A stretch of DNA of 64,000 nucleotides from Sabellastarte sp. h YS-2021 (taxonomy: Eukaryota; Annelida; Polychaeta; Sabellida; Sabellidae): NCBI GenBank assembly GCA_964017235.1, contig OZ024934.1:80318706-80382705 (forward strand). Direction: 5' to 3'. Position numbers and translations under genes: made by a program. The notes under the pieces are model-generated. The model was not told the origin of the DNA. It made no database searches and was given only the letters and a program-made list of their open reading frames with translations. Position 1 is the stretch's first letter, and every line of letters begins with the position of its first letter. Of the stretch, positions 49,820 through 59,574 are shown piece by piece.

Positions 49820-52800
49820 TACGGGTCTGAAACTTCACCAAGTGAAAGCTCTCCCAAAAGTAGGTGAATGAGTTATTTGAGAAAAAATGGCTATCTGCAA
49901 TACTTTTAGAGAGCATTCGCATTTACTCATTTTGAGTAGGTGAGTAATTAGCTATGGGTCTGAAACTTCACCATGTGAAAGCTCTTCCAAAAGTAGATGA
50001 ATGAGTTATTTGAGAAAAATTGGCTATCTGCAATACTTTTAGAAATAATTCGCATTTACTCATTTTGAATAGGCGGGTAATTAGCTATGGGTCTGAAACT
50101 TCACCATGTGAAAGCTCTTCCAAAAGTAAATGAATGAGTTATTTGAGAAAAATTGGCTATCTGCAATACTTTTCGAGATATTTAGCATTTACTCATTTTG
50201 AGTAGGTGAGAAATTAGCTACAGGTCTGACACTTCACCAAGTGAAAGCTCTCGCAAAAGTAGGTGAATGAGTTATTTGAGAAAAATTGGCTATCTTCTGT
50301 ACTTTTAGAGATAATTCGCATTTACTCATTTTGAGTAGGTGAGAAATTAGCTAGGGGTCTGAAACCTCACTAAGTGAAAGCCCTTCCAAAAGTATATGAA
50401 TGACTTATTTGAGAAAAATTGGCTATCTGCAATACTTTTAGACATAATTAGCATTTACTCATTTTGAGTAGGCGAGTAAGTAGCTATGGGTCTGAAACTT
50501 CACAATGTGAAAGCTCTTCCAAAAGTAGGTGAATGAGTTATTTGAGAAAAATTGGCTATCTGCAATACTTTTAGAGAAAATTCGCATTTACTCATTTTGA
50601 GTAGGTGAGTAATTAGCTATGGGTCCGAAACTTCACCATGTGAAAGCTCTCCCAAAAGTAGATGAATGAGTTATTTGAGAAAAATTGGCTATCTGCAATA
50701 CTTTTAGAGATAATTAGCATTTACTCATTTTGAGTAGGAGAGTAATTAGCTACGGGTCTGAAACTTCACCAAGTGAAAGCTCTCCCAAAAGTAGGTGAAT
50801 GAGTTATTTGAGAAAAATTGGCTATCTGCAATACTTTTAGAGAGAATTCGCATTTACTCATTTTGAGTAGGTGAGTAATTAGCTATGGGTCTGAAACTTC
50901 ACCATGTGAAAGCTCTTCCAAAAGTAGATGAATGAGTTATTTGAGAAAAATTGGCTATCTGCAATACTTTTAGAGATAATTTGCATTTACTCATTTTGAG
51001 TAGGTGAGTAATTAGCTACGGGCATGAAACTTCACCAAGTGAAAGCTCTCCCAAAAGTAGATGAATGACTTACTTAAGAAAAATTGGGTATCTGCAATTC
51101 TTTTAGAGATAATTCGCATTTACTCATTTTGAGTAGGTGAGTAATTACCTACGGGTCTGAAACTTCACCAAGTGAAAGCTCTCCCAAAAGTAGATGAATG
51201 AGTTATTTGAGAAAAATTGGCTATCTGCAATACTTTTAGAGATAATTAGCATTTACTCATTTTGAGTAGGTGAGTAATTAGCTATGGGTCTGAAACTTCA
51301 CCATGTGAAAGCTCTTCCAAAAGTAGATGAATGAGTTATTTGAGAAAAATTGGCTATCTGCAATACTTTTAGAGATAATTCGCATTTACTCATTTTGAGT
51401 AGGTGAGTAATTAGCTATGGGTATGAAACTTTACCAAGTGAAAGCTCTCCCAAAAGTAGGTGAATGAGTTATTTGAGAAAAAATGGCTATCTGCAATACT
51501 TTTAGAGAGCATTCCCATTTACTCATTTTGAGTAGGTGAGTAATTAGCTATGGGTCTGAAACTTCACCATGTGAAAGCTCTTCCAAAAGTAGATGAATGA
51601 GTTATTTGAGAAAAATTGGCTATCTGCAATACTTTTAGAGATAATTCGCATTTACTCATTTTGAGTAGGCGGGTAATTAGCTATGGGTCTGAAACTTCAC
51701 CATGTGAAAGCTCTTCCAAAAGTAAATGAATGAGTTATTTGAGAAAAATTGGCTATCTGCAATACTTTTCGAGATATTTAGCATTTACTCATTTTGAGTA
51801 GGTGAGAAATTAGCTACAGGTCTGACACTTCACCAAGTGAAATCTCTCGCAAAAGTAGGTGAATGAGTTATTTGAGAAAAATTGGCTATCTTCTATACTT
51901 TTAGAGATAATTCGCATTTACTCATTTTGAGTAGGTGAGAAATTAGCTAGGGGTCTGAAACCTCACTAAGTGAAATCTCTCGCAAAAGTAGGTGAATGAG
52001 TTATTTGAGAAAAATTGGCTATCTTCTATACTTTTAGAGATAATTCGCATTTACTCATTTTGAGTAGGTGAGAAATTAGCTAGGGGTCTGAAACCTCACT
52101 AAGTGAAAGCTCTTACAAAAGTATACGAATGAGTTATTTGAGAAAAATTGGCTATCTGCAATACTTTTAGACATAATTAGCATTTACTCATTTTGAGTAG
52201 GCGAGTAAGTAGCTATGGGTCTGAAACTTCACAATGTGAAAGCTCTTCCAAAAGTAGGTGAATGAGTTATTTGAGAAAAATTGGCTCTCTGCAATACTTT
52301 TAGAGATAATTCGCATTTACTCATTTTGAGTAGGCGAGTAATTAGCTATGGGTCTGAAACTTCACCATGTGAAAGCTCTTCCAAAAGTAAATGAATGAGT
52401 TATTTGAGAAAAAATGGCTATCTGCAATACTTTTAGAGATATTTAACATTTACTCATTTTGAGTAGGTGAGAAATTAGCTACAGGTCTCACACCTCACCA
52501 AGTGAAAGCTCTCCCAAAAGTAGATGAATGAGTTATTTGAGAAAAATTGGGTATCTGCAATACTTTTAGACATAATTAGCATTTACTCATTTTAAGTAGG
52601 TGAGTAATTAGCTACGGGTCTGAAACTTCACCAAGTGAAAGCTCTTCCAAAAGTAGGTGAATGAGTTATTTGAGAAAAACTGGCTATCTGCAATACTTTT
52701 AGAGAGAATTTCCATTTACTCATTTTGAGTAGGTGAGTAATTAGCTATGGGTCTGAAACTTCACCATGTGAAAGCTCTTCCAAAAGTAGATGAATGAGTT

Positions 52801-54568
52801 ATTTGAGAAAAATTGGCTATCTGCAATACTTTTAGAGATAATTAGCATTTACTCATTTTGAGTAGGTGAGTAATTAGCTATGGGTCTGAAACTTCACCAA
52901 GTGAAAGCTCTCCCAAAAGTAGGTGAATGAGTTATTTGAGAAAAAATGGCTATCTGCAATACTTTTAGAGAGCATTCCCATTTACTCATTTTGAGTAGGT
53001 GAGTAATTAGCTATGGGTCTGAAACTTCACCACGTGAAAGCTCTTCCAAAAGTAGATGAATGAGTTATTTGAGAAAAATTGGCTATCTGCAATACTTTTA
53101 GAGATAATTCGCATTTACTCATTTTGAGTAGGCGGGTAATTAGCTATGGGTCTGAAACTTCACCATGTGAAAGCTCTTCCAAAAGTAAATGAATGAGTTA
53201 TTTGAGAAAAATTGGCTATCTGCAATACTTTTCGAGATATTTAGCATTTACTCATTTTGAGTAGGTGAGAAATTAGCTACAGGTCTGACACTTCACCAAG
53301 TGAAAGCTCTCGCAAAAGTAGGAGAATGAGTTATTTGAGAAAAATTGGCTATCTTCTATACTTTTAGAGATAATTCGCATTTACTCATTTTGAGTGGGTG
53401 AGAAATTAGCTAGGGGTCTGAAACCTCACTAAGTGAAAGCTCTTCCAAAAGTATACGAATGAGTTATTTCAGAAAAATTGGCTATCTGCAATACTTTTAG
53501 AGATAATTAGCATTTACTCATTTTGAGTAGGTGAGTAATTAGCTACGGGTCTGAAACTTCACCAAGTGAAAGCTCTCCCAAAAGTAGGTGAATGAGTTAT
53601 TTGAGAAAAAATGGCTATCTGCAATACTTTTAGAGAGCATTCGCATTTACTCATTTTGAGTAGGTGAGTAATTAGCTATGGGTCTGAAACTTCACCATGT
53701 GAAAGCTCTTCCAAAAGTAGATGAATGAGTTATTTGAGAAAAATTGGCTATCTGCAATACTTTTAGAGATAATTCGCATTTACTCATTTTGAATAGGCGG
53801 GTAATTAGCTATGGGTCTGAAACTTCACCATGTGAAAGCTCTTCCAAAAGTAAATGAATGAGTTATTTGAGAAAAATTGGCTATCTGCAATACTTTTCGA
53901 GATATTTAGCATTTACTCATTTTGAGTAGGTGAGAAATTAGCTACAGGTCTGACACTTCACCAAGTGAAAGCTCTCGCAAAAGTAGGTGAATGAGTTATT
54001 TGAGAAAAATTGGCTATCTTCTATACTTTTAGAGATAATTCGCATTTACTCATTTTGAGTAGGTGAGAAATTAGCTAGGGGTCTGAAACCTCACTAAGTG
54101 AAAGCCCTTCCAAAAGTATATGAATGAGTTATTTGAGAAAAATTGGCTATCTGCAATACTTTTAGACATAATTAGCATTTACTCATTTTGAGTAGGCGAG
54201 TAAGTAGCTATGGGTCTGAAACTTCACAATGTGAAAGCTCTTCCAAAAGTAGGTGAATGAGTTATTTGAGAAAAATTGGCTCTCTGCAATACTTTTAGAG
54301 ATAATTTGCATTTACTCATTTTGAGTAGGTGAGTAATTAGCTACGGGCATGAAACTTCACCAAGTGAAAGCTCTCCCAAAAGTAGATGAATGACTTACTT
54401 GAGAAAAATTGGGTATCTGCAATTCTTTTAGAGATAATTCGCATTTACTCATTTTGAGTAGGTGAGTAATTACCTACGGGTCTGAAACTTCACCAAGTGA
54501 AAGCTCTCCCAAAAGTAGATGAATGAGTTATTTGAGAAAAATTGGCTATCTGCAATACTTTTAGAGAT
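49797..54568. repeat. 4.8-kb satellite segment, right copy
   Basis: Partner of the segment at 38,500-43,271. The two differ by scattered single bases (for example TTCTGTAC against TTCTATAC, and TACTCATT against TACTTATT). They are separated by the 2,390-bp units. Confidence 0.88.
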
Positions 54569-56600
54569 AATTCGCATTTACTCATTTTGAGTAGGTGAGT
54601 AATTAGCTACGGGTCTGAAACTTCACCAAGTGAAAGCTCTCCCAACAGTAGGTGAATGAGTTATTTGAGAAAAATTGGCTATCTGCAATACTTTTAGAGA
54701 TAATTCGCATTTACTCATTTTGAGTAGGCGAGTAATTAGCTATGGGTCTGAAACTTCACCATGTGAAAGCTCTTCCAAAAGTAAATGAATGAGTTATTTG
54801 AGAAAAAATGGCTATCTGCAATACTTTTAGAGATATTTAACATTTACTCATTTTGAGTAGGTGAGAAATTAGCTACAGGTCTCACACTTCACCAAGTGAA
54901 AGCTCTCCCAAAAGTAGATGAATGAGTTATTTGAGAAAAATTGGCTATCTGCAATACTTTTAGACATAATTAGCATTTACTCATTTTAAGTAGGTGAGTA
55001 ATTAGCTACGTGTCTGAAACTTCACCAAGTGAAAGCTCTTCCAAAAGTAGGTGAATGAGTTATTTGAGAAAAATTGGCTATCTGCAATACTTTTAGAGAG
55101 AATTCCCATTTACTCATTTTGAGTAGGTGAGTAATTAGCTATGGGTCTGAAACTTCACCATGTGAAAGCTCTTCCAAAAGTAGATGAATGAGTTATTTGA
55201 GAAAAATTGGCTATCTGCAATACTTTTAGAGATAATTAGCATTTACTCATTTTGAGTAGGTGAGTAATTAGCTATGGGTCTGAAACTTCACCAAGTGAAA
55301 GCTCTCCCAAAAGTAGGTGAATGAGTTATTTGAGAAAAAATGGCTATCTGCAATACTTTTAGAGAGCATTCGCATTTACTCATTTTGAGTAGGTGAGTAA
55401 TTAGCTATGGGTCTGAAACTTCACCATGTGAAAGCTCTTCCAAAAGTAGATGAATGAGTTATTTCAGAAAAATTGGCTATCTGCAATACTTTTAGAGATA
55501 ATTAGCATTTACTCATTTTGAGTAGGTGAGTAATTAGCTATGGGTCTGAAACTTCACCAAGTGAAAGCTCTCCCAAAAGTAGGTGAATTAGTTATTTGAG
55601 AAAAAATGGCTATCTGCAATACTTTTAGAGAGCATTCGCATTTACTCATTTTGAGTAGGTGAGTAATTAGCTATGGGTCTGAAACTTCACCATGTGAAAG
55701 CTCTTCCAAAAGTAGATGAATGAGTTATTTGAGAAAAATTGGCTATCTGCAATACTTTTAGAGATAATTCGCATTTACTCATTTTGAGTAGGCGGGTAAT
55801 TAGCTATGGGTCTGAAACTTCACCATGTGAAAGCTCTTCCAAAAGTAAATGAATGAGTTATTTGAGAAAAATTGGCTATCTGCAATACTTTTCGAGATAT
55901 TTAGCATTTACTCATTTTGAGTAGGTGAGAAATTAGCTACAGGTCTGACACTTCACCAAGTGAAAGCTCTCCCAAAAGTAGATGAATGAGTTATTTGAGA
56001 AAAAATGGCTATCTGCAATACTTTTAGAGAGCATTCGCATTTACTCATTTTGAGTAGGTGAGTAATTAACTATGGGTCTGAAACTTCACCATGTGAAAGC
56101 TCTTCCAAAAGTAGATGAATGAGTTATTTGAGAAAAATTGGCTATCTGCAATACTTTTCGAGATAATTAGCATTTACTCATTTTGAGTAGGTGAGTAATT
56201 AGCTATGGGTCTGAAGCTTCACCAAGTGAAAGCTCTCCCAAAAGTAGGTGAATGAGTTATTTGAGAAAAAATGGCTATCTGCAATACTTTTAGAGAGCAT
56301 TCGCATTTACTCATTTTGAGTAGGTGAGTAATTAACTATGGGTCTGAAACTTCACCATGTGAAAGCTCTTCCAAAAGTAGATGAATGAGTTATTTGAGAA
56401 AAATTGGCTATCTGCAATACTTTTAGACATAATTAGCATTTACTCATTTTGAGTAGGTGAGTAACTAGCTACACATCTGAAACTTAACCAAGTGAAAGCT
56501 CTCCCAAAAGTAGGTGAATGAGTTATTTGAGAAAAATTGGCTACCTGCAATACTTTTAGAGATAATTCGCATTTACTCATTTTGAGGAGGTGAGTAAGTA

Positions 56601-58300
56601 GGCCAAAGTTCACCAAACCATTTTCCCCTTAGCATAGGATACTCTAGTACTACCCTGTGGGTCAAAAATTTGCTCGAAATTTCTCTATCTCTTACAGTTT
56701 GAGAGATATTTCTGATTTTTCACATTTTCACTAAAAGTAGCAATAAAGTAGCCATTACTCACTTGTACATTGAGCAACAGTTGTGAAACTTAAATATGTT
56801 ACAGTTCACAAAAAAGTACATGAACAACATATTTGAGAGAAATTGTGTAGCTGCAATACTTTTGAAGATATAAGCCATTTACTCATTATGGTTATCATTA
56901 AAAATTGAAAAAGTAGCCATTACTCACTTAACTATGAAGATACACTTCCAAATTACTGACCATGTTGTAGCTGTGGAGAAAGTAGCTGAACATCATATTG
57001 GAACAAAATTGTGTAGCTGCAATACTTTTGAAGATATAAGCCATTTACTCATTGACAGTTAAACTTAAAAGTCATATAATTATATTAGGTAAAAGGGCTA
57101 TTACTCACTCAAATGTAGGCCAAAGTTCACCAAACTTTTTCCCCCTTAGCAATAGGATACTCTAGTACTACCCTGTGGGTCAAAAATTTGCTCGAAATTG
57201 CTCTATATCTTACAGTTTGAGAGATATTTCTGATTTTTCACATTTTCACTAAAAGTAGCAATAAAGTAGCCATTACTCACTTGTACATTGAGCAACAGTT
57301 GTGAAACTTAAATATGTTACAGTTCACAAAAAAGTACATGAACAACATATTTGAGAGAAATTGTGTAGCTGCAATACTTTTGAAGATATAAGCAATTTAC
57401 TCATTATGGTTATCATTAAAAATTGAAAAAGTAGCTATTACTCACTTAGCTATAGAGATACACTTCCAAACTACTGGCCATGTTGTAGCAGTGGAGAAAG
57501 TAGCTGAACAACATATTGGAACAAAATTGTGTAGCTGCAATACTTTTGAAGATATAAGCCATTTACTCATTATGGTTATCATTAAAAACTGAAAAAGTAG
57601 CTATTACTCACTTAGCTACGGAGATACACTTCCAAACTACTGACCATGTTGTAGCAGAGGAGAAAGTAGCCGAACAACATATTGGAACAAAATTGTGTAG
57701 CTGCAATACTTTTGAAGATATAAGCCATTTACTCATTATGGTTATCATTAAAAATTGAAAAAGTAGCTATTACTCACTTAGCTATGGAGATACACTTGCA
57801 AACTACTGACCATGTTGTAGCTGTGGAGAAAGTAGCTGAACAACATATTGGAACAAAATTGTGTAGCTGCAATACTTATGAAGATATAAGCCATTTACTC
57901 ATTATGGTTATAATTAAAAATTGACAAAGTACAGTAGAACCTCTATTATCCGACCCTCTATTATCCAAATTTTCAATTATCCAACCTCCAATCCACTCTC
58001 CCAACTCCATTTAAACCTGTTATTTTAGGCTTTCTATTATCCAACCTTTCTATTATCCGACCTCATTGTTCCTCTCCCAAGAGAGTCGGATAACAGAGGT
58101 TCTACTGTAGCTATTACTCACTTAGCTATGGAGATACACTTCCAAACTACTGACCATGTTGTAGCTGTGGAGAAAGTAGCTGAACAACATATTAGAACAA
58201 AATACTGTAAATGCAATAGTTTCAGAGTTATAAGCCATATAATTATATTAGCTAAAATAGCTGTTACTCACTCAAAAGTAGGCCAAAGTTCACCAAACCC
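56601..58300. repeat. Composite repeats: A-like/B-like 517-bp units and 166-bp tandem units
   Basis: GGCCAAAGTTCACCAAAC starts blocks at 56,601 and 57,118 (517 bp apart, almost identical), with a shortened third start at 58,281. Each block begins with family A sequence (CCCTGTGGGTCAAAAATTTG, CTCTATCTCTTACAGTTTGA, GAGATATT). It then passes directly into family B sequence (AAAGTAGCCATTACTCACTT, GCTGCAATACTTTTGAAGAT, CCATTTACTCATTATGG). From 57,434 a 166-bp B-type unit repeats (GCTATTACTCACTTAGCTAT at 57,434, 57,600 and 57,766). A MITE interrupts the series at 57,932. No coding potential. Confidence 0.9.
57932..58107. mobile_element. pogo/Tigger-like MITE, 176 bp, TA target duplication
   Basis: The ends are CAGTAGAACCTCTATTATCC and GGATAACAGAGGTTCTACTG, inverted repeats of 22 bp with one mismatch. 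TA lies on both sides (57,930-57,931 and 58,108-58,109). The start CAGTAGAACCTC with TTATCCGA and the TA duplication are characteristic of pogo/Tigger elements of the Tc1/mariner superfamily. The interior repeats TATTATCC(A/G)A several times and has no transposase. Removing it and one TA restores the 166-bp unit reading AAAGTAGCTATTACTCACTT, exactly as in the neighbouring copy at 57,760, so insertion was precise and followed amplification of the unit. Confidence 0.93.
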
Positions 58301-58386
58301 CAAAAATATTGAAGAGCAAAAAAATTCATTAGGACTTGTGATTTACCAAAAATGTGTAACTGTAGTAGTTTCAGAGAAAACTGCGT

Positions 58387-58423
58387 GACACACGCACGCA
58401 CGCACGCACGTACACACGCACAT
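58387..58423. repeat. ACGC/ACAC microsatellite
   Basis: About eight CACG/CACA tetranucleotides in tandem. The 88-codon minus-strand frame reading through it (58,343-58,609, Cys/Val-rich) is a product of the simple repeat. Confidence 0.9.
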
Positions 58424-58480
58424 GGTGCAAATTATGATCTCCCTCCGGCGAGCCGGGCTAGGAGATAATAACAAGAGGAG

Positions 58481-58500
58481 AGTGCCCGTGAACGGGCACT
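58481..58500. other. Perfect 9-bp hairpin AGTGCCCGT/ACGGGCACT
   Basis: AGTGCCCGTGAACGGGCACT folds into nine G+C-rich pairs with a two-base spacer. It is preceded by a GC-rich block (CTCCCTCCGGCGAGCCGGGC) unlike its surroundings. The block plus hairpin could be the tail of a dispersed repeat; no matching end was found. Confidence 0.65.
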
Positions 58501-58754
58501 GTGTCAGCTGACTGAATGTTTTTGATTTGTGATGGTGATAATGAGAGGAAAGCATAATTATCAGGGAAAGGGCTCTACAGAAATACAGTAAATGGTAACT
58601 GAACAGCATGTTCGAAAGATATTCCGAAGCTGACAGAAAAAAAGGACAAAAAAGTTGTGCCCTGCAAATGGTATTATGAAATAAAGTAACAAGGTAATTG
58701 TTTAAGTGTAAAAAGTAGGTTAAAAATATTTAAAGAAATACTATAAATGCAATA

Positions 58755-59574
58755 TCCTCGTTCGACCATGAAGAAGGGGTCCAAAGGTCAAATCTGACCA
58801 TACCAAAAGATTCCCAGCCAAAGAATTTAGGATGGTTTACCATCCCAAACCTCTCGGACCAATAATAAGTGAGTCATAGGCACTTTTTAAGTTTGGCTAT
58901 CCTTGTTTGACCTTGACGGAGGGGTCCAAGGTCAAATCCGACCACACAAAAAAATTCCCAGCCCATGATTTCCTGTAGCTTGTTTACCATCCCAAACCTG
59001 TAGGACCAATAATAAGCGAGTTCTAAGCAATTGTAAGTTTGGCTATCCTCAATTGACCTTGAAGGAGGGGTCCCAGGTCAAATCTGACCACACCAAAAGA
59101 ATCCCAGCCCATGATTTCCTATATGTTGGTTTACCATCCCAAACCTCCAAGACCAATAATACGCGAGTTATAAGCACTTTAAGTTTGGCTATCTTTGTTT
59201 GACCTGGAAGGAGGGGTCTAAGGTGAAATCTGACCACACCAAAAGATTCCCAGCCCATGATTTTCTATAGGTTGGTTTTCCATTCCAAACCTCTAGGACC
59301 AATAATAAGCGAGTTATAAGCACTTTTAAGTTTGGCTATCCTCATTTGACCTTGAAGGAGGGGTCCAAGGTGAAATCCGACCACACCAAAAAATTCCCAG
59401 CTCATGATTTTCTATAGGTTGGTTTTCATTCCAAACCTCTAGGACCAATAATAAGCAAGTTATAAGCACTTTTATGTTTGGCTATCCTCATTTGACCTTG
59501 AAGGAGGGTTCCAAGGTCAAATCGGACCATATTAACAGATTCCCAGCCCATGATTTCCTACAGGTTGGATACAA
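58755..59574. repeat. 146-bp tandem repeats inside a family B unit
   Basis: GTTTGGCTAT recurs at 58,891, 59,037, 59,183, 59,330 and 59,476 (146-147 bp), about 5.6 units. Each holds TTGACCTTGAAGGAGGGGTC, AGATTCCCAGCCCATGATTT and TAGGACCAATAATAAGCGAG. The array starts immediately after TAAATGCAATA and stops immediately before TGATTTACTCAACAGTGAG. Both are parts of one family B unit, so the array replaces about 15 bp of that unit. It is unrelated in sequence to families A and B. Confidence 0.93.

Larger units (their letters stand above)
19935..56600. repeat. 133-bp satellite array, about 275 copies, with higher-order structure
   Basis: A continuous 36.7-kb head-to-tail array. A typical monomer reads in order GAATGAGTTATTTGAGAAAA, TTGGCTATCTGCAATACTTT, TAGAGATAATTCGCATTTAC, TCATTTTGAGTAGGTGAGTA, ATTAGCTATGGGTCTGAAAC, TTCACCATGTGAAAGCTCTT, CCAAAAGTAG. 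The period is 133 bp (for example GATGAATGAG at 20,228 and 20,361), with rare variants of 130 bp (AATACTTTGAGATA) and 134-135 bp. Two main subtypes carry linked bases: ATGTGAAAGCTCTTCC with TATGGG, and AAGTGAAAGCTCTCCC with TACGGG. The first 2 kb is more diverged than the interior. Stops in all frames leave no long open frame. Units of 798, 1,729, 2,390 and 3,322 bp show repeated local amplification. It ends at TTTTGAGGAGGTGAGTAAGT against a composite repeat. A centromeric or pericentromeric role is possible but not shown. Confidence 0.97.

Noticed and set aside
19935..56600. CRISPR-like repeat array
   Set aside because: The whole monomer is repeated; there are no unique spacers between short repeats, and the context is eukaryotic.
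19935..56600. Calling the satellite a centromere
   Set aside because: Higher-order structure alone is not sufficient; there is no recognisable CENP-B-like box, and the array lies within sequence carrying a gene and many mobile elements.
58481..58500. Helitron 3' hairpin
   Set aside because: The hairpin is suitable, but no CTRR end follows at the expected distance and no 5' TC start was found.
58343..58609. Cys/Val-rich 88-codon minus-strand frame
   Set aside because: It reads through the ACGC microsatellite, which accounts for the unusual residues.
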